Program-made: the position numbers and the translations under genes
NCBI GenBank assembly: GCA_019232905.1
Contig: JAFANA010000084.1
Coordinates: forward strand, 1-32,487
DNA from: Vulcanimicrobiota bacterium
GTDB taxonomy: Bacteria; Vulcanimicrobiota; Vulcanimicrobiia; Vulcanimicrobiales; Vulcanimicrobiaceae
Length of the DNA stretch: 32,487 nucleotides
Direction of reading: 5' to 3'
The notes under the pieces: model-generated
What the model saw: the letters and a program-made list of their open reading frames with translations, nothing else
Told to the model about the DNA's origin: nothing
Databases searched by the model: none
Shown: one piece after another, positions 8,751 through 17,035 of the stretch
Position numbering within the stretch: position 1 is the stretch's first letter
Layout of the letters: the number at the start of each line of letters is the position of its first letter

Positions 8751-10195
8751 CGGTCGCGTTGAAGACGCTGCTCGATCGCCTTCCGGCCAGCACGAAAGTC
8801 GTCGGCGATCGCGACGTGAGCGTCACGAACGTCGAAATCGATTCGCGGAAAGTGCGGCCGGGATCTCTCTTCGTCGCGGTGCGCGGCGAGCACGTCGACG
8901 GGCACGACTTCATCCCCGCCGCCATCGCGAACGGTGCGACTGCGGTTGTTGCGCAGAAGTCAAACATCGCGCCGTCGTCTACGACGCTCGTGTACGTGCC
9001 CGACTCGCGTCGTGCACTCTCGTCGATTGCCGCGGCGTTCTACGGCAATCCGTCGCACGCGCTCGACGTACTCGGTGTGACGGGAACGAACGGCAAGACG
9101 ACGACCACGCACATGATCGCCGCAATCCTCAACGCCGCCGGCCGCAAGTGCGGTATCATCGGAACCGTCGGCGCGCAGCTCGATCGCATGGGGTGGGAGC
9201 TGTCGAACACGACACCGCTTCCGCCGGAGCTCCATGACTTGCTCGCGCAGATGCGCGATCGCGGTGCGCAAGCGGTTGCAATGGAGGTCAGTTCGCACGC
9301 GCTGGCGCTCGACCGGGTTGAAGACATCCGGTTTCGCAGCGGCGTGCTGACGAATATCACGCGCGACCACCTCGATTTTCACGAGACGCTCGAGGCTTAC
9401 GCGGCCGCAAAGCGGCGCCTCTTCATGATGTCGGAAACCGCGGTCATCAACATCGATGACGAGCATGGCGCGCGTTGGGCCGGCGAGATTCGCCGGAAGA
9501 TTCCGACGTTGACCTACTCCCTTAAAGGCAACGCCGATCTGGTCGCGACCGATATCGAGATCGACTCGAAGGAAAGCCGTTTCAAGGTCGACGGCAAGCC
9601 GATCACGCTGCTCGTGCCCGGGCGGTTCAACATTTCGAATGCGCTGGCCGCAATGGGCGTTGCGCGCCATCTCGGCATTCCGTACGAAACGATCGAGCGC
9701 GCGTTGTGGACGATTGCGAGCGTTCCCGGCCGCATGGAATACGTCGGCGACAACATCGTACATGCAATCGTCGACTACGCACACACGCCCGACGCGCTGT
9801 ATCAAGCGCTGTGGGCGCTGCGCGAAGCAACGAACGGCGTGTCGCTCGTCTTCGGGTGCGGCGGCGACCGCGATCGAGGCAAGCGTGCCGAGATGGGACG
9901 GATCGCTGCCGAGCACGCGCGGCGCATCTACGTCACGAGCGATAACCCGCGCAGTGAAGATCCGATGACGATCATCACGGAGATCGAACGCGGAATCGGC
10001 GACCGGCCGCACGTCGTAGAGCCGGATAGAAAGCGCGCGATCGAGCGCGCGATCGAAGAGGCATCTCCCGGCGAAATCGTGCTGATCGCGGGCAAGGGGC
10101 ACGAGAAGTATCAAATCGTCGGCAATCAGACGTTGCCGTTCGACGATGCCGAAGTAGCGCGAAGCGCGATCCGCGCGCGGAGACTCCGGAAATGA
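8747..10195 (+). CDS. murE: UDP-MurNAc-L-Ala-D-Glu:meso-DAP ligase MurE
   Basis: ATP-dependent cytoplasmic ligase adding the third stem-peptide residue. Seen: N-terminal Mur domain with SRKVRPGSLFVAVRG, the ATP loop TGTNGKTTTTH starting at residue 112, and the C-terminal domain with DNPRSEDP at residues 399-406. The DNPR motif is the recognised signature of meso-diaminopimelate-adding enzymes, as opposed to lysine-adding ones, so the cell wall is probably of the DAP type. Length 482 is typical. It overlaps ftsI and murF by four bases at each end. Confidence 0.96.
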   Translation: MTVALKTLLDRLPASTKVVGDRDVSVTNVEIDSRKVRPGSLFVAVRGEHVDGHDFIPAAIANGATAVVAQKSNIAPSSTTLVYVPDSRRALSSIAAAFYGNPSHALDVLGVTGTNGKTTTTHMIAAILNAAGRKCGIIGTVGAQLDRMGWELSNTTPLPPELHDLLAQMRDRGAQAVAMEVSSHALALDRVEDIRFRSGVLTNITRDHLDFHETLEAYAAAKRRLFMMSETAVINIDDEHGARWAGEIRRKIPTLTYSLKGNADLVATDIEIDSKESRFKVDGKPITLLVPGRFNISNALAAMGVARHLGIPYETIERALWTIASVPGRMEYVGDNIVHAIVDYAHTPDALYQALWALREATNGVSLVFGCGGDRDRGKRAEMGRIAAEHARRIYVTSDNPRSEDPMTIITEIERGIGDRPHVVEPDRKRAIERAIEEASPGEIVLIAGKGHEKYQIVGNQTLPFDDAEVARSAIRARRLRK

Positions 10196-11574
10196 CGCTT
10201 CCCTTCGGCGTCGCGGTCGAGGCGACAAACGCAACCGTGTTTGGATTCGAGCACGCGCCGAAGGACGTTCGTGTGGTGACGGACACGCGCGCGATCGTGC
10301 CCGGCGATACGTTTCTTGCGTTGCGCGGCGAACGCTTCGACGGACACGCCTACGTCGGTGAAGCACTCGCGAAAGGCGCCGTTGCCGTCATTATCGAGGA
10401 CGCGGATGCGTGGCCCAAGTCTGGGACGGCGCTCGTCGTCGCCGACACGCTAAAAGCGTACATGTCGCTTGCGGGAGCGGCGCGCACACGTTTCCGCGGG
10501 CGCGTGCTCGGGATTACCGGGAGCGCCGGGAAGACGACGACGAAGTTTCTTGCGGCTCAGCTGCTCGCGCTACATTACGGGACGCGCGTGCTGACGTCGC
10601 CGGCGAACGAGAACAACGAGATCGGCGTAAGCAAGTTGCTGCTCAACGCCGACAACGACCGGCACGATGTGCTCGTCGTCGAGATGGGCGCCCGCCATTT
10701 CGGCGACATTGCGGCGCTCGTCGAGATTGCGCGGCCGCACATCGGTATTTTGACCAACGTCGGCGACGCGCATATCGAAATCATGGGCTCGCGCGAACGC
10801 CTCGAAGAAACGAAATGGGCGCTCTTTGCCGCCGGTGCGCGGGCGGTGATCAACGCCCGGGACATCGCCTCGATCACGCGCGCACCCGGACTCGCGCATC
10901 GTCCGCATTGGTTCTATGCCGGCAATGAGCGCTCGGAGATCCCGACGAGCGGGCGCGTTACGGCGATTTGCAACGACCGGTTGATCGACTTCGATATCGA
11001 CACGGCACGCGATCGCGATGTTCGCGTCGACATCCGCATCCCCGGCGCGCACAATCGCGAAAATCTTGCCGCCGCGATTGCCGCAGCGCTCGAGTTCGAC
11101 GTGGATCTCGACGCAATCGCTGCGGCGATTCCCGATCTCGCGATGCCGGAAGGCCGATACGAGCGCATGCAGTTACCGTCAGGCGTAACGCTGATCTATG
11201 ACGCGTACAATGCCAATGCAGCGGGGATGATGGCGGCGCTCGATGCGTTTGCGCAAGAAGAGGCAAAACGTCGTATTGCTTTGCTTGGCAGCATGGCCGA
11301 GCTTGGCGAAGCAGCAAGCGAGCTGCATCTGCGTGTCGGCGCGCATGCTGCCGAAACACAAGTAGACGTGATGTTGGTAGGCGGCGAGTTCGCCGGCGAA
11401 CTTTCGGCGGGAGCAGTGCGCGCGGGTCTTTCATCCGAGCGTATCGTTCCGTTTGCTACGAACGCACAGGCGGCACAGTGGGTTCGGACGAATGCGCGCG
11501 CGGGCGATGCCGTCCTACTCAAGGGCTCGCGCAAATATCATCTTGAAGAAATCGTCGAGGAGCTACGCAAATGA
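10192..11574 (+). CDS. murF: UDP-MurNAc-tripeptide:D-Ala-D-Ala ligase MurF
   Basis: Adds the D-Ala-D-Ala dipeptide made by Ddl to complete the UDP-MurNAc-pentapeptide. Seen: N-terminal domain with DTRAIVPGDTFLALRGERFDG, ATP loop TGSAGKTTTK beginning at residue 109, the SPANENNEIGV stretch, and the family motif YDAYNAN at residues 336-342. Length 460 is usual. It overlaps murE and the following CofE-like gene by four bases each (ATGA). Confidence 0.95.
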   Translation: MTLPFGVAVEATNATVFGFEHAPKDVRVVTDTRAIVPGDTFLALRGERFDGHAYVGEALAKGAVAVIIEDADAWPKSGTALVVADTLKAYMSLAGAARTRFRGRVLGITGSAGKTTTKFLAAQLLALHYGTRVLTSPANENNEIGVSKLLLNADNDRHDVLVVEMGARHFGDIAALVEIARPHIGILTNVGDAHIEIMGSRERLEETKWALFAAGARAVINARDIASITRAPGLAHRPHWFYAGNERSEIPTSGRVTAICNDRLIDFDIDTARDRDVRVDIRIPGAHNRENLAAAIAAALEFDVDLDAIAAAIPDLAMPEGRYERMQLPSGVTLIYDAYNANAAGMMAALDAFAQEEAKRRIALLGSMAELGEAASELHLRVGAHAAETQVDVMLVGGEFAGELSAGAVRAGLSSERIVPFATNAQAAQWVRTNARAGDAVLLKGSRKYHLEEIVEELRK

Positions 11575-12266
11575 CGCAGACGCTCGCTGTTACTCGCAGC
11601 GAAGTGCCACCGGGATTGGTTGCGATCCCCGTGCGCACGCGTCTCGTACGTCCGAATGATGACCTCGTGACGCTCGTGGCAGGTTGCGTGCGCGGTATCG
11701 CGCGCGAAGGCGACGTGCTCGCCGTATCGGAGACCGCAGTTGCAATCGCGCAAGGCGAGTTCGTTCCCGCGGAGTTCGTGCGCCCGTCGAAGCTCGCATA
11801 CGCGCTGTCGCGTCGTGCCGGTGCGCTTGCAACCGTCAATCAGCCCGAGTCGCTGCAGCTCGTCATCGATGAAGTAGGTCCGTGGAAGGTGGTCTACGCC
11901 GCGGCGATGCACGTACTCGGCCGCCTGCGCGGCAAACGCGGCGCTTTTTATGAAATCATGGGCGACGCCATTACCGCGCTCGACGGGTACACCGGGACGA
12001 TGCCGCCGTACGAACGCGCGATCGTCTTTGCGCCGCGTGAGCCGGACGCGTTCTGCGAAGCGGTGTTCGAGCGGACGGGTGTCGGTTGTACCGTCGTCGA
12101 CGCCAATGACTTGGAGAAGGCCAAAGTTCTCGGCGCATCGCGCGGTGTGAACCGGCAAACGGTCGAACACGCGCTGCTCGACAACCCGCATGGCAACGGC
12201 GACGAACAGACCCCGATCGTCGTCCTCAAGTGGCGCGCTCAGGGAGTAAATCCGCTGTGGACGTAA
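11571..12266 (+). CDS. CofE-like protein (F420-0:gamma-glutamyl ligase family) inside the mur operon
   Basis: A 231-residue protein resembling the CofE/F420-ligase family (PF01996), which in methanogens and actinobacteria adds gamma-linked glutamates to coenzyme F420-0. Seen: IPVRTRLVRPNDDL at residues 19-32 and EGDVLAVSETAVAIAQGE at 46-63, both typical of the family start; then MGDAITALDGYTGTMPPYE at 130-148, VVDANDL at 175-181 and NPHGNGDEQTP at 205-215, which recall the cyanobacterial-type homologues of unknown function rather than true CofE. It overlaps murF by 4 bases and mraY by 10, so it is translated with the precursor ligases. No F420 biosynthesis gene is near. A role in gamma-glutamyl or other amide chemistry on the cell-wall precursor is a guess from context. 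Confidence 0.82.
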   Translation: MTQTLAVTRSEVPPGLVAIPVRTRLVRPNDDLVTLVAGCVRGIAREGDVLAVSETAVAIAQGEFVPAEFVRPSKLAYALSRRAGALATVNQPESLQLVIDEVGPWKVVYAAAMHVLGRLRGKRGAFYEIMGDAITALDGYTGTMPPYERAIVFAPREPDAFCEAVFERTGVGCTVVDANDLEKAKVLGASRGVNRQTVEHALLDNPHGNGDEQTPIVVLKWRAQGVNPLWT

Positions 12267-13219
12267 CCTTCGTCATTACGCGCGTGCTGGAGGGATTTGC
12301 GATCGTCGCGTTCGGCGGTCTCGCGTTGCTTCCGTTGTTGCGCCGTATGCAGTTCAAGCAGCACGCGTACGAAGACGCGCCGGAAACGCATCAGAAGAAG
12401 ACGGGAACGCCGACCATGGGCGGCGTGCTCTTCGCACTTGCGATGCTGCCGATGCTTGCAAGCTGGTCCGTGCCCTTCGAAGCAGCACTCTTCACGCTGG
12501 TCGTGCTCTGCGCGTCGATCGGATTCGTGGACGACTTGATGGGCATCAAGCTCGGGCGAAACAAGGGACTCAGCGCGCGTACGAAGTTTCTCGCGACCGC
12601 GCTCGTCGCGATCGTGTTCCTACGCGCCATTACCGACTCGTACGCCTACTTTCCGCGCGATGTGATCTTTCATGCGGGCGCGTTTGTGTTGACGGTTCCG
12701 CACTGGCTCTGGGTGCTGCTCGGCATCATCGCCGTCACCGGGACGATTCACGCCGTCAACCTCACGGATGGTCTTGACGGACTGGCGACGGGAACGATGC
12801 TGCCACCGCTCATCGTGCTCGCGGCAATCGGCATGGCGTTGCCGATGGTTGCGCCTACGGAGGCCGCGCTGCTCGGAATCGGTGCGTGTCTCGGCTTCCT
12901 TTTGTATAACCGGCATCCCGCGAAGATGTTTATGGGCGACACGGGGTCGCTCGCGCTCGGTGGTTTGCTATCAGGAATCGCGATCGTCGAAGGCGAGATG
13001 CTGCTGCTGATTTTAATCGGCGGCGTGTTCGTCGCGGAAGCACTCTCGGTCATTCTTCAGGTGTGGTACTTCAAAGCGACTGGTGGAAAACGCATTTTCC
13101 GCATGTCGCCGCTGCACCATCACTTCGAGCTCGGCGGCTTGCCTGAAACCGTCGTAACGTTTCGATTTTGGGCGGCGTCGCTCGTTCTCTCACTGCTTGG
13201 ATGGGTTCTCGTTCGATGA
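12257..13219 (+). CDS. mraY: Phospho-MurNAc-pentapeptide translocase MraY
   Basis: Integral membrane enzyme transferring phospho-MurNAc-pentapeptide to undecaprenyl phosphate, forming lipid I. Seen: THQKKTGTPTMGG at residues 44-56, the Asp pair VDDLMG (Asp92, Asp93), NLTDGLDGLATG with Asp171, MGDTGS with Asp228, and the His triad SPLHHHFELGG at 284-294, all hallmark positions, with about ten hydrophobic helices. The GTG at 12257 (320 residues) gives the usual N-terminus; a GTG nine codons upstream at 12230 would lengthen the overlap with the CofE-like gene and adds polar residues. AGGGAG about ten bases before 12257 could serve as ribosome site. It overlaps murD by four bases. Confidence 0.95.
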   Translation: MDVTFVITRVLEGFAIVAFGGLALLPLLRRMQFKQHAYEDAPETHQKKTGTPTMGGVLFALAMLPMLASWSVPFEAALFTLVVLCASIGFVDDLMGIKLGRNKGLSARTKFLATALVAIVFLRAITDSYAYFPRDVIFHAGAFVLTVPHWLWVLLGIIAVTGTIHAVNLTDGLDGLATGTMLPPLIVLAAIGMALPMVAPTEAALLGIGACLGFLLYNRHPAKMFMGDTGSLALGGLLSGIAIVEGEMLLLILIGGVFVAEALSVILQVWYFKATGGKRIFRMSPLHHHFELGGLPETVVTFRFWAASLVLSLLGWVLVR

Positions 13220-14610
13220 TGAGTTTTGATGCGCGTGAAACGGCGTTGGTCATCGGCCTCGGTAAGAGCGGTCTTGCGTGCGTCGACGTGCTGCGCGCTC
13301 GCGGCGCTACCGTGTTCGCAACGGATGAAAAACCCGAAACCGAACTTGAGCCGGCAATTGCGTCGGTTGAGTCGGCCGGCGCAACGTTCGTCTCCCCTGC
13401 GGACCTCGCGTCCGTGGTTGGACGCATCACGTCGGCGATTCTATCTCCCGGCGTTCCCTTGACGTCACCGGTCGCGCGCGCGGTTCAGGCCGAAAACGTG
13501 CCGGTCGTCGGCGAAATCGAGCTTGCCTTCCGCTTGTGCAAAGCGCCTATTATTGCGGTGACCGGCACCAAAGGCAAGTCGACGACGACGGCGCTCATCG
13601 GACACTTGCTGCGCGAGTGCGGCAAGAGCGTGCGCGTCGGCGGAAATATCGGCAATCCGCTGATCAATGAAGTGCTCGACGTGACGCCGCAGGACTGGGT
13701 GGTTGCCGAAGTGTCGTCGTTCCAGCTCGAGACGATTCGTTCGTTCAAGCCGCGGGTCGCCGTTCTTTTGAACATCGCACCGGATCATCTCGATCGCTAT
13801 CACTCGATGGACGAGTACGCCGAAGCAAAGTTCCGCATCTTCGCAAACCAGTCGTTCGGCGATTTCTTCGTCGGTAATCTCGACGACGAACGGATCGCGA
13901 CGCTCGAGACGGACACCGGCGAACCACGCATGCCGTCGCGTCAGCTGTGGTTCACATTGCACGACCGGCACGATCGCGCGACGATCTACCTGCACAACGG
14001 GCAAGTGACGTACGCGCCGATTACGGGCGATCCGCGCCCGGTCGGAGTGATCGCGACCACCGACATTCCGCTTGCGGGTTCGCATAACGTGCAGAACGTG
14101 ATGGCGGCGCTGCTTGCGGCGTTCGCGGTCGGGTGCGACGCCGCGCAATTGCGTGAAGCGATCAAAACGTTCCGCCCGATGCCGCACCGCTTGGAACCCG
14201 TTGCCGAGATCGACGGCGTGCTCTACGTCGACGACTCGAAATCGACGAATCCCGGTTCCGTTGTGGCGGCGCTGCGCGCCTACGACCGGCCGGCGATTCT
14301 CATCGCAGGCGGCCGTTCGAAGGGAACTGACTTTATCGAACTCGGCGTCGCGATTCGCCAGCGCGCGAAGGCGCTGGTCGTGATCGGCGAAGCCGCCGAC
14401 GAGATCGCGCAACACGCGCGCAGCATTCCGACGGTCCACGCATCGTCAATGGAAGAAGCGGTGGCGAAGGCGCGCCAGGTCGCGGAATCGGGTGACGTCG
14501 TGTTGCTGTCGCCCGGCTGCGCGTCGTTCGACATGTTCCGCTCCGCCGAACATCGCGGCGAAACGTTCGTCGCCGCGGTAAACGCCTTACGAGAAACCGC
14601 CGGTGCCTAG
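13216..14610 (+). CDS. murD: UDP-MurNAc-L-alanine:D-glutamate ligase MurD
   Basis: Adds D-Glu to UDP-MurNAc-L-Ala. Seen: N-terminal Rossmann-like GLGKSG, ATP loop VTGTKGKSTTTALIG starting at residue 115, LNIAPDHLDRYHSMDEYAEAK in the central domain, VDDSKSTNPGS, and SPGCASFDMF near the C-terminus. 464 residues. The frame is open back to 13168, but the ATG at 13216, overlapping the mraY stop (ATGATGA), gives the normal N-terminus; a second ATG follows immediately. The TAG stop (14608-14610) lies in the first bases of the inverted-repeat element that follows. Confidence 0.96.
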   Translation: MMSFDARETALVIGLGKSGLACVDVLRARGATVFATDEKPETELEPAIASVESAGATFVSPADLASVVGRITSAILSPGVPLTSPVARAVQAENVPVVGEIELAFRLCKAPIIAVTGTKGKSTTTALIGHLLRECGKSVRVGGNIGNPLINEVLDVTPQDWVVAEVSSFQLETIRSFKPRVAVLLNIAPDHLDRYHSMDEYAEAKFRIFANQSFGDFFVGNLDDERIATLETDTGEPRMPSRQLWFTLHDRHDRATIYLHNGQVTYAPITGDPRPVGVIATTDIPLAGSHNVQNVMAALLAAFAVGCDAAQLREAIKTFRPMPHRLEPVAEIDGVLYVDDSKSTNPGSVVAALRAYDRPAILIAGGRSKGTDFIELGVAIRQRAKALVVIGEAADEIAQHARSIPTVHASSMEEAVAKARQVAESGDVVLLSPGCASFDMFRSAEHRGETFVAAVNALRETAGA

Positions 14611-14773
14611 ACGTCTGCCGAATCATAGCGCATTCCCGTCTTCGGGCGCAGATTGCCCGAAGACTGCGTTGCTCTTCGGTCACGAAGCTACGGCTTCGCT
14701 CCCTCATCGCGCCTTGTCTTCGAACAATCTGCATCCCGAATACGGAAATGGCTATGATTCGGCAGACGTCTAG
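14607..14773. repeat. 167-bp inverted-repeat element between murD and ftsW (MITE-like)
   Basis: The 23 bases at 14607-14629, beginning CTAGACGTCTGCC, are exactly the reverse complement of 14751-14773. Similarity continues inward with a few mismatches and small indels to about 14664 on the left and 14714 on the right, so each arm is nearly 60 bases around a loop of about 50. The loop holds a small perfect hairpin CGAAGC-TACG-GCTTCG near 14683-14698. Both outer ends are CTAG. The left end contains the murD stop codon; the right arm contains the ATG of ftsW and its first codons. No transposase is present. It is most likely a non-autonomous mobile or palindromic intergenic unit; in RNA it would form a long stem. 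There is no T-run, so it is not a standard terminator. Confidence 0.85.
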
Positions 14774-15941
14774 CGCCGCCAGGCTCGCCGAGCGTCCGCG
14801 ATACGACACGCGTGAACACGCGAGCCTGCGTTCGTACGTCTCGGCGCCGCCGGACACGTTATTGTTTGCGGCCGTCGCGGCGCTCGTGGGCATTGGGCTA
14901 GTGATGATTTTCTCGGCGTCGAGTGCGACGGCGTATTCGGAGCATCACGACGTTGCGTTTTACTTGAAGCGTCAGTTCATGTGGCTCGCTGCCGGACTTG
15001 GGTGCGCATATCTCGCCTATCGGATGGATTACCACAAGTTGAGGCGCGCAGCGCCGTACATCTTGCTCGGCTCGATCTTCACGCTGCTGGCGGTGCTGGT
15101 GCCGCACGTCGGCATGGTTGTCAACGGCGCGCGCCGCTGGATCGGCGTGTCTGCGGTCAGCTTCCAACCGTCAGAGTTTGCGAAACTCGCGATCGTCATC
15201 TATTTGGCAGCGATGCTCGCGAATCGCGGCGACCGGATTACGTCGGTTGCGAAAGGCCTCTTCCCGCTGTGCATTCCCGTGTTCTTGATGGCGGTGCTCG
15301 TCTTGAAAGAGCCCGATATGGGCACGGCGAGTCTGCTCATCCTGATTTCGTTCGCGATGTTTTTCGCCGCGGGTGCACGTCTGCCGCATTTGGCGGCGAT
15401 CGCGCTCGCGACCGCACCGCCGGCGTTGGTCACGATTCTCACGAATCAGTACCAGCGCGCGCGCGTCTTTGCGTTCATCAATCCCTGGCGCGATCCGCAG
15501 AACACCGGATTTCACATCGTGCAATCGCTGCTCGCGCTCGGAAGCGGCGGCTTGATGGGCGTCGGATTGGGCGCCTCGCGCGCAAAGTTCTTCTATCTCC
15601 CCGAGCAGTACACCGACTTTATCTTCTCGGTCATCGGTGAAGAACTCGGACTAATGGGAACCATCGCCGTCGTCGTGCTCTTCCTCGTACTGGCGTATCG
15701 CGCCGTGAAGATCGCAATCGCTGCACCGGACCGGATGGGATTCTTTCTCGCGACCGGTTCGATGGCGTGCATCACCATCCAGGCCTTCATTAATATCGGC
15801 GTCGTGACATCGTCTTGGCCGGTTACCGGCGTACCGCTGCCGTTCATCTCGTTCGGCGGCAGTTCGCTCATCGTCAATCTCGTTGCCGTTGCCTTCATCA
15901 TGAACGTCGGCCGCCACCGGCGCATCTCGCGCGCGCAGTGA
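14748..15941 (+). CDS. ftsW: Septal peptidoglycan glycosyltransferase FtsW
   Basis: SEDS-family polymerase that makes septal glycan strands from lipid II with FtsI. Seen: about ten membrane helices, FQPSEFAKLAIV in the middle, LKEPDMGTASL, the large extracytoplasmic loop with INPWRDPQNTGFHIVQSLLA, and the C-terminal signature YTDFIFSVIGEELG followed by GVPLPFISFGGSS. 397 residues from ATG 14748. The first residues (MAMIRQTSS) are encoded by the right arm of the inverted repeat; the ATG at 14754, with GGA seven bases upstream, is an alternative start. No other plausible start occurs before the first helix except a TTG without a ribosome site. It overlaps murG by four bases. Confidence 0.94.
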   Translation: MAMIRQTSSAARLAERPRYDTREHASLRSYVSAPPDTLLFAAVAALVGIGLVMIFSASSATAYSEHHDVAFYLKRQFMWLAAGLGCAYLAYRMDYHKLRRAAPYILLGSIFTLLAVLVPHVGMVVNGARRWIGVSAVSFQPSEFAKLAIVIYLAAMLANRGDRITSVAKGLFPLCIPVFLMAVLVLKEPDMGTASLLILISFAMFFAAGARLPHLAAIALATAPPALVTILTNQYQRARVFAFINPWRDPQNTGFHIVQSLLALGSGGLMGVGLGASRAKFFYLPEQYTDFIFSVIGEELGLMGTIAVVVLFLVLAYRAVKIAIAAPDRMGFFLATGSMACITIQAFINIGVVTSSWPVTGVPLPFISFGGSSLIVNLVAVAFIMNVGRHRRISRAQ

Positions 15942-17035
15942 ACGTTGTTTTTACCGGCGGCGGCACCGGAGGGCATCTGTATCCCGCCATCGCGATTGCC
16001 GATGTGTTGCGCGCGCGCGGTGCAAACATTACGTTCATCGGGACAAAAGATCGTTTAGAAGCGACGATCGTGCCGCAAGCGGGATACCGTCTCGTCACCG
16101 TTGCCAGCGGTCCGCTCACGCGCAGTTCGTCGGGGCGCATGCTGCGTTCCGGATTTTCGAATCTCATTGGTATCATGCAAGCCGCGCGCGCGATCGCGCG
16201 GGTCAAGCCCGACATCGTCATTGCAACCGGCGGCTACGTGTGCTTTCCCGTCGTACTTGCTGCTGCGATTTTGCGTAAACATCCGATTGCGTTGCTCGAA
16301 CCGAACGCCCATCCGGGATTGACGAATCGCGTCTTAGCGTCGATCGTCGATGAAGTGTGGGGCGCGTTTCCGGAAGCTGACCGGCATTTCAAAGGCAAGT
16401 ACGTGCATACGGGCATTCCGGTGCGCGCAGGTTTGCGGTCGCTGCCATCGCGCGACGACGCCGTTACGCGACTGGGTTTGTCGGTATCGCGCCGCACGAT
16501 TCTCGCGATGGGTGGAAGTCAGGGGGCGCGCTCGATCAATGACGCGCTTGCGTCGCTCGTGCAAACCGACGGCTTGCCCGAAGGTTGGCAACTCATTCAC
16601 GTGACGGGTGAAAAAGAATACGATCGCGTGCGCCGTGCGCTGAACGGAACGCATGCGTCGCCGGCCGTCCGTCCCTATCTTCATGATATGACCGATGCAT
16701 ATGCTGCTGCCGATCTCGTTCTCGCGCGCGCAGGTGCATCGACGCTCGGCGAATTGACCGCAACGGGAAAACCCGCCGTCCTCGTTCCGTACCCGCATGC
16801 GGCAGACGACCATCAACGAGCAAATGCCGAGATGGTCGCGCGCGCGGGTGCCGCCGTCGTAGTCGACGATCGCGAACTCATTGCCGGAAAACTGCGAAAC
16901 GTTCTCGCGGACGTCACGCGGCCCGGCCGGCTCAACGCGTTGACGGCAGCAGCCGAGCGCGCGCGCGCTATGGATCCCCTTGCGACAATTCTCGCCCGGG
17001 TCGATGCACTAACGTCACGAAAGAGTGTCAAGTAA
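15938..17035 (+). CDS. murG: Lipid II synthase MurG (GlcNAc transferase)
   Basis: Peripheral membrane GT-B glycosyltransferase joining GlcNAc to lipid I. Seen: GGGTGGHLYPAIAIAD near residues 8-23, the mid-protein GGYVCFPVVLAA, MGGSQGARSIND at the start of the C-terminal domain, and the UDP-GlcNAc-binding RAGASTLGELTATGKPAVLV followed by PHAADDHQRANAE. 365 residues. The frame extends upstream into ftsW to 15815, but the GTG at 15938 overlaps the ftsW stop (GTGA) and starts exactly at the conserved MNVVFTGGGTGGH. Its TAA overlaps the murC ATG by one base. Confidence 0.96.
   Translation: MNVVFTGGGTGGHLYPAIAIADVLRARGANITFIGTKDRLEATIVPQAGYRLVTVASGPLTRSSSGRMLRSGFSNLIGIMQAARAIARVKPDIVIATGGYVCFPVVLAAAILRKHPIALLEPNAHPGLTNRVLASIVDEVWGAFPEADRHFKGKYVHTGIPVRAGLRSLPSRDDAVTRLGLSVSRRTILAMGGSQGARSINDALASLVQTDGLPEGWQLIHVTGEKEYDRVRRALNGTHASPAVRPYLHDMTDAYAAADLVLARAGASTLGELTATGKPAVLVPYPHAADDHQRANAEMVARAGAAVVVDDRELIAGKLRNVLADVTRPGRLNALTAAAERARAMDPLATILARVDALTSRKSVK

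Noticed and set aside
8960..10366. 468-codon minus-strand open frame
   Set aside because: Shadow of murE; composition is Arg-rich and no motif is present.
13465..14439. 324-codon minus-strand open frame
   Set aside because: Antisense to murD, which has all its catalytic motifs.
14640..14720. Rho-independent terminator after murD
   Set aside because: The stem is part of a larger inverted repeat, no T-run follows, and ftsW must be transcribed through it.
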